Part shown: positions 33,979-45,837 of the stretch, piece after piece
Position numbering within the stretch: the first letter of the stretch is position 1
Layout: each line of letters starts with the position of its first letter
NCBI GenBank assembly: GCA_023376005.1
Contig: CM042145.1
Coordinates: 67,500,660-67,564,659 of the forward strand
Direction: 5' to 3'
DNA: 64,000 nucleotides
DNA from: Doryteuthis pealeii
Lineage: Eukaryota; Mollusca; Cephalopoda; Myopsida; Loliginidae
Program-made: the position numbers and the translations under genes
Notes under the pieces: generated by a model
What the model was told of the DNA's origin: nothing
Database searches by the model: none
The model's input: only the letters and a program-made list of their open reading frames with translations

Positions 33979-34520
33979 GCTTCTAGAACTGCAAAAAATT
34001 CTCAGTCTTCTATTATTTCAAAATAGTTTATATTCTTTAATAAATAAAGTGAAGAGAATCTGTCGAAATTTCGAAGTCTCCACTTAAAAACGAGAAGTTA
34101 TTGTAGATTTTGTAAAAGACCAGTTTAACGGGAAACAACCTCAGCTAAAATTGCCAGATAAAATGGAATCCTATTTTAAGCACGATAGAAAGCATTCTGG
34201 ATCCCCAAAGCATTGATAGAAATTCGTTCCACTGAGACAATTACATGAAAACAGTGGTAAATTTTGGAAGACATCAGTATGCTTCGGCCTTTTGAAGTAG
34301 CTCTTAAAGGCTTGTGTTCAAGAGATTCAACACTTTTGACATCTGAAGTCTCCTAGTTTATTATAAAAGAAGCTTTCAGGGAAGAATAACTCACAGACAA
34401 ATTCATTAAATGAAGGTCTGAGTAATTATTATTCCTTAAGAAGATAGACATATCATAGGCTTACTTGAATACCTTCATTATCACTAGTTGAAAATTATGC
34501 TGAAATTATCAACAAGTTAA

Positions 34521-36850
34521 TAATAGTTTCGAAAAAATAAGAATAAAAAAGGGGAGATTATTAATTTGTTTGTTTGAAAATTGTAATTTAATTAAAAGGA
34601 AAAAACGGTAAATTGCTCATCCTGTTAAACTGGAAATTTGAACTGGTAAACAAGATTTGCCGCCCTTTATATTTTTAGCTAACGATATAGAGACGCGGGA
34701 ATTTAAAAAGTGAAAAAGCAGACATAAACAAAAACAGACAACAGAGTAAAGACAGGAGACAATAGACAAAGCAGAGGGACAAGAGAGCTAGGGGAGAAAT
34801 GAGACGATACGAAACAGACCACAGAGTAACGCCAGATACAGAGGAAGGCCGAAAAAAATTGGGAAATATGAATTAAGACTTTAAAATAATTGGTTAAAAA
34901 AAGGAGTTTGTTTTGGTAGACTGGATGAAAAGAAAAGTTATTTATAGGATGGTTTTTCTCCCAGATGTAAAAAAATAAAATAAAAGGAGAATTTGTTTGC
35001 AAATTTGTTTGGATTTTTTGTTGTCATGCTCAGAAAAAAATATAAATCGTTTGTCGCATTCAATTTTTCTTGAAAAGAAAAAAAGGAAAGAAAACTTTAC
35101 TTCAAACAACAAAGTAAAAAAAGAAAAGAAAAAAAAAGCAGACCAACAAACAAAAAATACTTTTGAACTTATTATTTCTGAACGTTGTCTCTTTTGTTAA
35201 AAAAAAATTATTATTTTAATAAATTAAATAATTATTTATAGTCGTTTCAATTTTTCATTGTTTGAAGTTTTTTTAAAAAGAAAAAAATTCCATATTATTT
35301 AATATTATAGGATAAAATCGTATATTTTATATCAAAATAAGTATAAACACACAAATGCATTTTTTCCAAAAACTTAAGGAAAAGAGATTAAAACAAACAC
35401 ACACACAATCCCCTTTCCAAAATTAAGGAAAACTGATTAAAACATGTTTATACATTAGCCAAAGTTTGATTGGACAGATCAGGGTAAGCGCCCAAAAAAT
35501 GGATTATCATCCGAGTCTATTTGTAATTATAAAAGGCAAAGAAATAGTCAACACACAGATTCCATTTAGCGTCCAAACAGAGCAGACTAGACCCGCGGCC
35601 GAGGACCACGACCACGATTTTAAACGACCACCAGTCCTTAATTGAAGAAACAGATGTCCGAGTGAACGATTCAACTTTATGAACACCAAAACATAACTAC
35701 ACCACTGTCAGTGTTTACTACTACGATCATCGCGCCACTGAAATTAGCAACAACAAATCCATTTTCTCAGGTCGTATTTCAGAAAACATTATTTTTCATT
35801 TCTGGTCCACGCCGATCGAACATTGGACGACTCTAAATACACATTTTTTCACATTCTTTTGAACATTCACATATTTGTTGATTATTGCGAATTTATTCTC
35901 CGAATAAATTTATTTGTTATTTTATAAATACATGCTTTGTTTTTATCACTTCTAAAGTGTGTCTTATTATTTTATCGTCATTTCCTATATTATTGAACAC
36001 GTTTCATAACCCTCTCTAAAGTGGTTCGTCATTTAATTAATATTTGTTGTCACAACAAAGTGGCAACCCTATTCTCTACAATACTTTCCTTGGATATTTC
36101 TTTTTTTTTTTTTTTAGAAATACGTGCCTTTCAAAACCACTTAGACCAGACGATATGACAGACAGCTTTTAGATTTTTTTTTAACAAAGAAAAACAAACT
36201 ATTAAAACTTCGTGACAGTGACTAAGACTAAAAAATCAGGATGATGAGGTTTATAATTTTCACACAATAAAATTGCAGATATACTTTTTTTTAAAGCTTT
36301 TCTCCAAAAATAGTGTACACTTGTATCAGCACAAAAACGAAAAGAAAAAAAAAACAACAAAAAAACAAAACAAGTGTAAGCCAACAAGAACCTGGCTGCT
36401 GTAAAGATACAACTGGAATAGAAGTTGGAAAAGGGACAGATTATTTGCTAGAAATAGAACAGTTAGAGACGATTCCACCGAGAAAAGAATCTTCAGCAAC
36501 TTTTGATGTTAAAAGGGAATTTAAGAGTATTTAAGTATCTTTAAATAGAACAGGCAATCTAGATAAGCTCTATAATGCATTACTTTCTATTAAGCCTAGA
36601 AGTGTCGAATCTTAAAGGGCGTTTTCAGCATCAGGGTTGTACCTCAAGAAATAGAATCGAGTTTTTCTCAGGATACACGAAATAGTATTATCTTTTTTGA
36701 GCTAATATTCAAAATCAAAATAATCTGATTAGTTTGTTTTTTTTGCAAAAATATTCTATTATTTCTCTTATATTAATAAAGTCTTGATTTTTGAAAATAA
36801 ATCTTTATTTTCATTTACAGTTACATAAAATTAAGAATATATATATGTAT
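34521..36850. other. 2.3 kb without a recognised gene
   Basis: A/T runs are frequent (for example near 35080-35260 and 36090-36115). Frames of 60-99 codons on both strands show no family features. A GC-richer spot near 35585-35640 ('acccgcggccgaggacc') is not part of any repeat seen elsewhere in the window. Confidence 0.45.
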
Positions 36851-36853
36851 ATG

Positions 36854-36871
36854 CACACACACACACACACG

Positions 36872-36908
<37 letters not shown>

Positions 36909-36915
36909 GTATATA
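36854..36915. repeat. (CA)n(TA)n microsatellite
   Basis: About 36 bp of CA with one GC slip, then ~26 bp of TA; stands where (GT)n/(TA)n stands in the homologous copy at 24691-24790. Confidence 0.95.
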
Positions 36916-37084
36916 TGAGGAAAAAATGAGTAAAGAAAAGAAATGTAGATGGATAAAAATGAATTTTATCGATATCACTTTTAATCGATATCACTTACAC
37001 ATGTGTTTCGGTCTGTTTATCAAATGTATACGGATTTACGTTATTATTATTATTAAAATAATCAGATGGAGTTGAAATGATAAT

Positions 37085-37118
<34 letters not shown>

Positions 37119-37185
37119 GGAAAAATGTAAAAATATTCCGTACACAGAGAGATTTTTAACGACCTTCATCAGAGTGATTTTTTTA
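36916..37185 (-). repeat. Dispersed repeat family C, copy 2, with hammerhead-like ends
   Basis: Same order as 24791-25025. On the minus strand CTGATGA-A-GGTC (37161-37172) and, ~150 bases later, GACC-GAAA-CACATGTG (36997-37014). GGTC and GACC are exact complements and could form stem II closing a long insert. Contains an (AAT)n array at 37085-37119. Confidence 0.7.
37085..37119. repeat. (AAT)n trinucleotide array
   Basis: About eleven units inside family C copy 2. Confidence 0.95.
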
Positions 37186-37247
37186 TTTAAAAAATAAAAA
37201 AATCCCTCTGATGAAGGTCGTTAAAATCTCTCTGTGTACGGAATATT
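37132..37247. repeat. Snapback palindrome at the end of family C copy 2
   Basis: Left arm 37132-37188 and right arm ~37195-37247, reverse complements with few differences ('ttccgtacacagagagattt', 'aacgaccttcatcagag'), followed by (TA)n then (GT)-rich sequence. Confidence 0.9.
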
Positions 37248-37259
37248 ATATATATATAG

Positions 37260-38600
37260 TGTGTCTGTGTGTCTGTGTGTGAGTGTGTGTTTGAATGTTG
37301 TGTGTTGTTTGTGTTTGTGTGTGTATGCCTTTTTTCTTTGAAGAGCTTTATTATCATTAAGGATAATATTTAATGAACCATTGAAGTTATATTATAACTT
37401 TATTTGAATAAAATGAGTTCTGAGTTGAATAAATAATGAACTTTGAAATATACGACGATACAAGTAAATTTGGTACAGCTGTGAAGACATTTGGTTGGCA
37501 AAGATTAAGAGTTCATTTCTGCACACAATCCTATCGTATATGAATAATTTTTAAACTTACCAATTTTACATATAGAGAGGACTCTAACACATATATTATC
37601 ACTCCGGTTCAGAGTGGATTTGGGGATTAATGGTAACGGAGGGTTGAGATAAGAGTAGGGGCGTGAAAATGATTACAGAATACTAAATTTGGATGAAAAG
37701 TAAAACGTATAATGAAAAGTCATCGACATTACTCACCGAATAAAATAAAAAAATTGAATGGAATAATTGGCACTGACCAACTTATCCTTGTCAGGAAGTT
37801 TTTTGATGGGATTTTGTCAATATTGTTTTAAAACGTATGGTTAAAACATGGAATATTTCTTTGCGATTATCTTTTTTGTTGTTTTTCTTTTGTAAATGAT
37901 AAAACTAAAACACTAAAATCCTATATAAAATCAACACCAAAGAACTTCGACAAACCATAGAAATCACCAGTATAAAAATAAGGAACCTAACATTAAAAAA
38001 TCGCATATACCCCGGTAATTACATATCAAAGATTTTTAATTACATGCTCTAACCAAAGCACCCTCACCAATAATAGATCCTTCCAAGTGAATAAAACTTC
38101 CACTCACAATAAGGAAATTAACATAATGAGAATTGCATTACCATATAGATAATTTTATTTTTTGTTTAAATTTTGAAAAAAAAATTAATGGAAGTTCCTG
38201 CTTTGCATAATTAGAATTACGATGTCCTCATTAATACTGTTCTTCATGACTGCACAAAATGCTGACTAAATACTTATCTCATTGTGTGGTATTCTGAAAC
38301 ATATTTAATCGCGCATTCAGTTTTATTGCGTCAGACTAACGATTGATATAACCATTATAGCAAACCGAATTTAATGCGACCTGGATCGATAATATGATCT
38401 AAAAGAAAACGAACTCATTTAGCGCATATTTCTTCTTTTCTATTACCATTATATGATTATCATTTACATAGAAAAAGTTATTAAAATATCAAAAATGAAA
38501 TTCTTCTAGACTAGACCTTGACTCACATATTTTAATTTTTGTGTAATCAACCGCATCTTTAAAATTACTAAAGAATATAGTGAAAAATAAAGAAGCCATA
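37260..38600. other. No gene seen
   Basis: AT-rich. A short word near 37510-37560 ('cacacaatcctatcgtat', 'gaataatttttaaac') recurs at 43028-43060 and 48630-48665 as part of a dispersed family. Confidence 0.45.
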
Positions 38601-38602
38601 TA

Positions 38603-38816
38603 CAGGGTGTCGCAGAAGTCATGTATTATTCCAGGTTTTGAAAAACAACACCTTTAGTTATTTCAAAAAACATATTCATTGATAGTGATTGACGCAATTA
38701 ATTTTCTATCTCTCAATTTGAGCATTCATTATAATTATTCTCAATAACAGTGATTTGAAATCAACAAAGGTGTATTTTTGAAAACCAGGATGGCGTGTAA
38801 CTTTTGGGACACCCTG
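38603..38816. mobile_element. Mariner/Tc1-like MITE, 214 bp
   Basis: Non-autonomous DNA transposon. It is flanked by TA on each side (38601-38602 and 38817-38818). Terminal inverted repeats of ~65 bp start CAGGGTGTCGCAGAAGT on the left and, reading inward on the other strand, CAGGGTGTCCCAAAAGT on the right. The pairing continues through 'ccaggttttgaaaaa' / 'tcctggttttcaaaaa' and 'acacctttagttatttcaaa' / 'acacctttgttgatttcaaa'. The middle is AT-rich and too short to encode a transposase. Confidence 0.93.
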
Positions 38817-38899
38817 TATATTGAATATTTTTGAGAATTAATTAGGACAAGTTTTGAAAGTTATAGAAATAAAATTAACAGTGATTTGTAAAGAAGTTA

Positions 38900-39115
38900 C
38901 AATGTAACGAGGGTTATGTGGGTAACGGTTATTGTCGTAGGAAAGGAACGCGGTGAGACGAGTTAAAAACTTAGAGGAATCTGCTTACATTTCCAATTGT
39001 GAAAGGTATGCATCCAACTATCTTCTCTCTAGCTAAGGGCAAATAATAGGGCAGTGTGAGCTCTTTAACCTTGGTATGGCAACAGGTCTAAATTCAAACA
39101 TGTTCAAGTAGTGTG
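38900..39115 (+). mobile_element. SINE family 1, diverged copy
   Basis: 'gtgggtaacggttattgtcg' (head), 'gtgaaaggtatgcatccaac', 'agggcaaataatagggcagt', 'gagctctttaaccttggtat', 'ggtctaaattcaaacatg'. The 3' end is degraded. Confidence 0.8.
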
Positions 39116-39429
39116 TCGAAGCAAGGTAGGCTTGGACACAAAAAATATGTATGTACAATGCTTCAAGACATAGAGCCACTGCTTAAATAGATAGAGCTTA
39201 AAAAAAACGACATGATGGCAGTTAGAATCAGAAAATAAAGCAAATCCAGATTGCAAAAGATGCCCGACATTCATGAATTAAAAAAAAGTTGTAAAATGCG
39301 TTATTGCAATGTAAAAATAAAAAATGAATATATTGATATTCCCTATACTGTGATAGTATGGTACAAGGACAAGAAGTATGAAAAATCTAATTTCTTAAAA
39401 TATGTTTTATATAAAACTCATAAGCGATA

Positions 39430-39572
39430 TACTCCTATGGAAACCTACACATGGACACACCAGTGTTTGCAGACCTGCAAAACTCAAATTCATCAGCTCA
39501 GTGTAGACACTGGATGTCGTCAAGAGGACCTGCCAAGAGCTATGACCAATTGGGACGGATGGAAAGGGGATG
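39430..39572 (+). pseudogene. LINE ORF2 C-terminal tail
   Basis: The frame reads METYTWTHQCLQTCKTQIHQ then LSVDTGCRQEDLPRAMTNWD and GWKGDERLRER. This is the end of a non-LTR retrotransposon ORF2 whose relatives read '...THgh.svGRPaktYihqL.edTGc..eDLp.aM.dRegW'. The (GA)n array begins immediately after the last readable codons. Upstream parts of the protein are missing (5' truncation is typical of LINEs). Confidence 0.75.
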
Positions 39573-39573
39573 A

Positions 39574-39579
39574 GAGACT

Positions 39580-39636
<57 letters not shown>

Positions 39637-39650
39637 AAGATAGAAGAAAG
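39574..39650. repeat. (GA)n microsatellite at LINE 3' end
   Basis: About 58 bp of GA with one GGA slip, then GAAAGA units. Confidence 0.97.
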
Positions 39651-39682
39651 AGATAATGAGATAACATGTGTTGTCGGCATGC

Positions 39683-39717
39683 CTTGCTGCTGCTGCTGCT
39701 GCTGATGATGATGATAT
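39683..39717. repeat. (TGC)n(TGA)n trinucleotide array
   Basis: Six TGC/CTG units followed by five TGA units. Confidence 0.9.
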
Positions 39718-40171
39718 ATTATATTGTTTTTTTCTCTTTTTAATATGTGTATAACATATCGCGTTGTGTGATTTTAATCCTGACACTATCTGACCTGTAT
39801 TTTTCTACTGGTCAAAGGTTTATGCTATTATACGTAATATTTTATGCAATAGGCAACAGATATCACAGTATATCTTTTATATTTTAGTTTAGTTTTAAAA
39901 TCTGTCTAAGAGAACATCCTCTAAGGGTGTAATTCTATAATTCCTTTCAGAGATAATATCAATCCTAAAACAGATAATGATTTACGTGTATGATTCAAAA
40001 TCTGAAGATAAATATCTTCAGAAACGAAAACCATATTTTGGCAATTCTTTGAGTATAATGTTTTCGGGTGTAGAATAAAAGTTGTATCAATACGAATTTC
40101 AATACTGAATGTTGGTCTATAAAATGTGAAGTTCACAATGATCAATGTGTTTATTATAAAATGTTAACGCT

Positions 40172-40188
40172 TACATGAAATCAATATA
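40172..40188 (+). repeat. Target-site duplication of SINE, left copy
   Basis: 'tacatgaaatcaatata'; the right copy at 40478-40494 differs by one base. Confidence 0.9.
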
Positions 40189-40477
40189 TATATATTTACC
40201 AACCCCTCTGCACGAGCAGGATACGACAAAAGGTCAATTTCTTAAGCGGAGTTCAGCAGGTTTGAATTCAGAGTTTTCCTTCTCCTAGACCGGTTGCCTA
40301 ACCAAGGTTAAAGAGCCCAGTCTGCCTTACTATTTACCCATAGCTGGAGGGAGAGTAGGATTCATACCTTTCCCAAGGATATTAGCGCTAAATGAAATGC
40401 AATTACCACGTCCAGGATGTGAACTCGGGGCGACGACTCCATTTCCCATGACTTTAACCATTACATCACGCGCTTCC
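40189..40477 (-). mobile_element. tRNA-headed SINE, family 1, near full length
   Basis: Complete from 'atttaccaacccctctgcac' (3' end) to 'accattacatcacgcgcttc' (5' head), within 17 bp duplications. A few substitutions from 12209, for example in the B box ('aggatgtgaactcgggg'). Confidence 0.93.
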
Positions 40478-40494
40478 TACATGCAATCAATATA
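40478..40494 (+). repeat. Target-site duplication of SINE, right copy
   Basis: 'tacatgcaatcaatata'. Confidence 0.9.
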
Positions 40495-40746
40495 AGATGC
40501 AAATACAGATTTATTCTGAAAGCAAATAATCAATCTATTTTCACTTCTTAATTTTCTTTATTGTATTTTATCTACTCTACATATCTAATTTTATTATAGT
40601 GCAAAGGGAATGAAAAACCTAGTGGGAAAATTGTTTTCTATTCAAATTATATCTTAATCAATCGTAATCTACTATTTATAAATAAACTATTTTTCTATAT
40701 TCTATTTGTTTATTCATTAACTCCTGTCGCTGTTTACTGTCTTTTT

Positions 40747-40796
40747 GCATTCTTCTTCTTCTTCTTCTTCTTCTTCTTCTTCTTCTTCTTCTTCTT
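40747..40796. repeat. (CTT)n trinucleotide array
   Basis: About sixteen uninterrupted units. Confidence 0.97.
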
Positions 40797-41019
40797 GCAT
40801 CATAATATCCCAGATTTATGTCTACATAGACCTCTTGCTAATGATATTTATTTGACCTGATATTTAACATTGACACACCAAGCAAAGTATCACGAAAAAT
40901 AAGATATTCTGGATAGAGACATTAGTAAAATAGAAAAAAGCCTTAAGAAATAACGTAATGTTATGTGATTTATATTTAATTATATTACATGATCCAGATT
41001 TAAACGATAAAGATATATA

Positions 41020-41130
41020 TGTACCCAACCATCGAGCCACAGACAGGATGCAGCATAAGATCATTTTAAAGCGAATAACAGTTGATTTGAATTTAGAGTT
41101 TTTCTTCTCTTAAACCAGTAACTGTAGCAG
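41020..41130 (-). mobile_element. SINE family 1, 3' half only, diverged
   Basis: 'acccaaccatcgagccacag', 'caggatgcagcataag', 'gatttgaatttagagttttt', 'cttctcttaaaccagt' match the 3' half of the family on the minus strand. Confidence 0.7.
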
Positions 41131-41559
41131 ATATCTGTGGAAATAAATGACTTTTATAGTCAAAGAAAGGGCGATTAAAAATGATTGCACTACAATTTCT
41201 AAAGGAGAGACATGATTATAACTGGTATATCCCGAAATGTAGGATATACAAAATTCATAATAAAAACAGTGAATATGTTTACAATAACAATATTTGTTTT
41301 ATTTATTCTCACAGACAGGGAAATACAGTGGATGGGTTTGGATACAGTTCAGCTATATGTATCATACGTGTGATCACGTATGGGGCCCAGTCCTTTTCAG
41401 TCTGACAGTTCGTATTTGGTCCCCCTTTTTATTAGAGTATCTGGTTTGAATCGTTAGGGGAAATAACTCTCCCTAACACCTCCCCTATTTAGCTTTTTGC
41501 TCATATGATTTGTTCCGGGAATCTTTGTAGTTAATAGGGTTTTCTCCGAAATCTATATG
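41131..41559. other. Unassigned sequence downstream of the Gypsy integrase
   Basis: Should include the C-terminal tail or LTR of the minus-strand retrotransposon. No LTR boundary recognised. The word 'ggggcccagtccttttcagt' at ~41381 has partial relatives at ~44655 and ~55650. Confidence 0.4.
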
Positions 41560-42530
41560 ATTTTCTAAGTACACACTTATTTGGTGTCTTAGGATTATCC
41601 TTTGGTATTATGGATACAGTTCGAAAGTCTCCAATAAGATATCTAGCGGTAAAGTGAAATTTGATTTAGTCACTTTTATGGAAATGTTTTGGAGTAGGAT
41701 GGATGACATCTATATGCAAACGAACTTTGCGATTCATCAGTGCTTCTGTTGGTGGGTTACCTGTAGGTGTGTTTGGATTTAATGGAGCTCTGTAGCTACT
41801 GAGGAATACTTCTAATATTTCTTGTGTGGTTCCCTCCACTTTGTTTTTGATGAGTGCCCACTTAAAAGTATCTACAAAACGCTCCACCTGTCCATTTGAT
41901 TGTGGATGAAAGGGTGGTGTTTTAACGTTGTATGCAATTAAGTGCACAGAAATTTGCAAAGGTACCTGAAGTGAAGGCAGTTCCTTTATCAGAAACTAAT
42001 ATCCGAGGGATTCCAAAGTAACTGAAAATCTGTTTCAACATTTGGATTGTTTCGTCTGAAGTGATGCGATTTATTTGAAAAATGTATAAAATAATACTGT
42101 CCATTGATAGGTCCAGCGAAATCAATGTGAAGGCGTGACCAGTGTGATTAAGGGATAGGCCACGAACTCAGTGTAGTTTTCCTGTGATATTTTGCTGCCA
42201 GTTGACAGTTGGAACATGTGTGTGATGATTCCTCTAATTGTCTGTCCTGTAATGAGGATGGAACAATAACGCGCTCGGCAAAAAAGAAGACATTCATCGA
42301 CTTCTGACAACGAAGATCGACGCTGAAAGAAATGTTGAATTCTTTTGGCCATTTTGTACGATGAAAACGCCTCACTATTTGTGTCACTGGGTCGGAAACT
42401 GTGGCTTGACGGATCTTTGTAGAAGGACTGGTAATGCTCTTAAAGTGGATGCAAAAACTGAAGTGATTTCTGGTTCCAGAGATACAGCTGCAATGACGGA
42501 GTCCTCTGGTACTTTATTATGTACAGGATT
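41560..42530 (-). pseudogene. Ty3/Gypsy integrase remnant
   Basis: Minus strand, several frames. VPEDSVIAAVSLEPEITS (~42450-42510) and RRFHRTKWPKEFN (~42330-42375) form the RNase H-integrase linker, followed by ERVIVPSSLQDRQLEE (~42225-42275). SSHTCSNCQLAAKY (~42180-42225) keeps the CxxC of the zinc finger, but the preceding His pair is missing, apparently by an internal deletion. HWSRLHIDFAGPINGQYYF (~42090-42150) holds the first catalytic Asp. GIPRILVSDKGTAFTSG (~41970-42020) has the second. PPFHPQSNGQVERFVDTF (~41870-41925) has the Glu. IHPTPKHFHKSD (~41666-41705) leads to the C-terminal region. Frameshifts between the blocks make it non-functional even though D, D and E are all kept. Confidence 0.88.
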
Positions 42531-44159
42531 GAACTTGGCTCAATCGGGTATGTTTTTTAAAATAATATAGATAACTGCAATGAAGACAGAAGATTTTCAG
42601 TTAGTATTAAAGGCATTCACAAGTTCTTAATCTCATACTACTATTTTCTAAATCAAACTTTAAAACGATATTCTTGCACAAAAAACATTTACTAGACCGT
42701 TCACACCGGGAAAATGACATCATTTTAGAATTCGCTTTTTTCCGTGAATATTTCGAAAATATTTTGAAACTTTTGATTTTGTTCTACATACGATTCCAGT
42801 TACTTAAATTACAAGAAAGAAATGTTATCAAATTTGTCCTTTTATGCATTAGCGTAGAAAAAAGAACCCCTGGTGAAAGTTGCTTTGAAACCTAATATAT
42901 TAATTTTAACGGCATGTCAATCCTCTCAGGGCTATTTTAGAGGTTAGAGAATCGCATTCATTGAATGTTCATATTTGCATTTTTTGTGTAATTCTTTCTT
43001 ACTATTTTGGGGGTTGGAGTTATGCACAGTCCTATCAAATGCGAATAATTTTAATAAATATATTTAATCCTGCACACAAACCAGATATCCGCAACTGGAG
43101 CCTCATCGTTAAGTTCAGTTTAGTGTCATACCCATGACACCCTTATTTTGGTAGTGGTCTTACTGCTTTATAGCATATACAGTCAGCCTATTCTAAGCCC
43201 CACCGACAGGGCTGAAATCTTATCAGAGTAACACAACCCACAATAAGTATGTCTTGCTACATATCTCGTCAACCGGTGCTAAGTGCTTAAAATCTGGCCC
43301 AATTAAGAAAGATTACACAAGTGAAATTAAACCAGCTGATCAGATTAATTGTCTTCAATGTAACAAAGAATGGATGAATTACAAATTGATCTTATCAGAA
43401 TTAAAGAAGAGCAAAAAGCAGGAAAAAAAACAAAACAAACATATTCTGTAACACTTTGAAAGGAACAGGAAGTATAGTGGAATGTGTGTGTATATGTTTC
43501 TCTGTGTGTTTGTAGGTTTGTATGTGTTTTTGTGTGTATATGGATGTAAAAAGAAAAGAGAAAATGGGAGTATAACAATAAGGATCGAATGTGGTGGGGG
43601 TGGTAAGAGTAGGTTGGATATTAGAAAGAAACAATCGACTTCGTGACCTAGTTGAAAAGCAATCGATAACATGACGTAGATTAAATGCCAAATTTCTTTA
43701 ACGAATCACAACCACTTTGCATTAAAAGATAGCGATCAAGATAATGTGATATTATCGAATTTGGTCTGATACATGCTCAAGAAATTAAAATGATTATAAG
43801 ACTATTAAAAAAGCAAAAGTTAAAACCTAGCTGAATATTATCAATTATTGTATCCGCACCAGCAATGTGTCTTTAGGCCAACAGAGTTAATTTCATGAGG
43901 TTAGCGAAGTTTGACACAAGGCTATAATCATAGAAACTCAATGAAAATCTATCAGTTGTATAATTACATACCTAACTCGTTAAACATCACAAAATAATTA
44001 CGGAATATCGTCTGAAAAAGATTAAAAAGAAAAAATCCCGCTCTATACGAATGATTTTATTACGAAATGAAAATAAGTTGTGACTGTATCGACCTTAGTT
44101 CGCCCAGCCTGCTGAACTACATGTCATATTTGTTTTTAATAAAGGTTAGTCAGTTGAAG
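42531..44159. other. 1.6 kb without a recognised gene
   Basis: 42930-43145 belongs to dispersed family B and its upstream part (similar to 18370-18540, 48590-49005). The rest is AT-rich. Overlapping minus-strand frames of 77-97 codons (43345-43691) cover a GT-rich stretch and show no family features. Confidence 0.45.
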
Positions 44160-44316
44160 GATTTGGTCGAAACTATATAAGCCAGGGGTCAACTCCATAA
44201 AGAAAAAAACGAACCCTACAAACACTTATCGGTCTTATTTTCTCTTTGAGCGGTCCAATTATGGGTTAGAGGGGATACTTCATTTTCAGCCTGCTGGTCC
44301 TTGGGTTACCATTGGA
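44160..44316 (+). repeat. Inverted repeat, left arm
   Basis: Reverse complement of 44621-44795: 'aactatataagccaggggtc', 'aacacttatcggtcttattt', 'ctttgagcggtccaattatg', 'cttgggttaccattgga'. About 85% identity. Confidence 0.88.
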
Positions 44317-44449
44317 TCCTCCATAATCAGGGGTGATGTATTCCATTTTTTTCAAAGTATATTAATGGATGTGGAGGCTGGAAGTAGGAGAATTGATAGG
44401 AAAAGTGTTATAGGCATTTTAAAATGTGAGTACTTCATTGAAAATTAAT

Positions 44450-44795
<346 letters not shown>

Positions 44796-44797
44796 CC

Positions 44798-44802
<5 letters not shown>

Positions 44803-44842
<40 letters not shown>
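44803..44842. repeat. (TA)n microsatellite
   Basis: About 40 bp of AT directly after the right arm. Confidence 0.97.
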
Positions 44843-44844
<2 letters not shown>

Positions 44845-45837
44845 TAGATGTGTGTGTCTGTGTCTGTGTCTGTGCATAATAAAGACATTCAAATATTGAC
44901 GGTTGATATGGACATATCTATTTTTCAAATGATACGGGTAAAAGACGTTGGCAAATTTTATACGCTTGATTTGCTTTATCATAACAATGACGAAAATACG
45001 GCATCTTACTAGTTGATACTAATAACCGTTACTATTTAAAAATACGATATGTGATTGGAATCTTATGTTTTTTCTGGATTTTGTTTTACACGCCAAATCT
45101 TAAACTTAAGAATTAATCTTAATCTGGATCTTTGTTTAATGTTGTTATGATTTGAAATCACAAAAAAGACCAAAACAGTTCAAGCCGTATTTGGTTCTCG
45201 CTGTGGTTGGTAGCATTGTGTTGTGAGTTCGCTGTCACGTGGGGTATTGTTTCATTCCATATATGGTTTGAAAGCCACACGGATGAATAAGCAAAGTAGT
45301 CTTATGATGATGACTTTATAAAACTAATTAATTTAAATTCAGATTTTTGTTCATTAAGGAATTCGCCCAGGCGAGATTTTACGTTTGTTAGTAGGAACTA
45401 TGTTTTTATAAGGACATATATCGAATAAATGTTGTGGAATGGTTATCGGTTGTATTTCCTCTTATTTGAACCTATTGCTTTTAGTAGAAATGTAAATCCG
45501 ACATCACGATTTTTTTAAAGTTTTGATTTTCCTATCACCAGAAATGTCATAGAAAGAACACCATGAAAAAATATTTTTAACTTTTTTTACTTTTAAATTT
45601 TATCATAATACCCACTTTATACGTTAAATGAAAGAGATATAGTCGGTGTATCTCATATGAAGGACTTAGCTTATTTCTAGTACAGAATATCAATAATATT
45701 GAGATGATAAAAGAAGTCACTAGTAATTTTCTGTTTACTTGGATCACTATTGCGCCACGCAATACCACGTGTAGCATGTGACACAAGTTTAATTTTTAAG
45801 TAGAGTAGAACTGAATCGAGAATCATCTATCTCCTAC
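44843..45837. other. No gene seen
   Basis: Unassigned AT-rich sequence; a 69-codon minus-strand frame at 45577-45786 has no family features. Confidence 0.45.

Larger units (their letters stand above)
33206..34520 (+). pseudogene. hAT-superfamily transposase remnant, second family
   Basis: Readable pieces in order on the plus strand: LADFGVGLDKHMIASTRDGAT (in part; ~33224-33285), the hAT block around the second catalytic Asp. Then ICRNFEVST and SPLKNEKLL (~34055-34110), a decayed 'LPDKMESYFK' (~34155-34185) where relatives have T-R-W-N-S, then ILEDISMLRPFEVALKG and LCSRDSTLLTSEV (34261-34353), and RRQTYHRLT / PSLSLVENY (~34440-34495). Stops and frame changes separate them. A 470 bp segment (33394-33980), unrelated to the transposase, interrupts the order. 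The family assignment comes from the LCSRDxTLLT block known in hAT proteins. Confidence 0.65.

Noticed and set aside
36313..36534. Possible exon ending in an acidic, Glu-rich frame
   Set aside because: First third is translated A-run; no splice-site context or similarity to support an exon.
43345..43691. Three overlapping minus-strand frames of 77-97 codons
   Set aside because: They share a GT-rich low-complexity stretch and show no domain.
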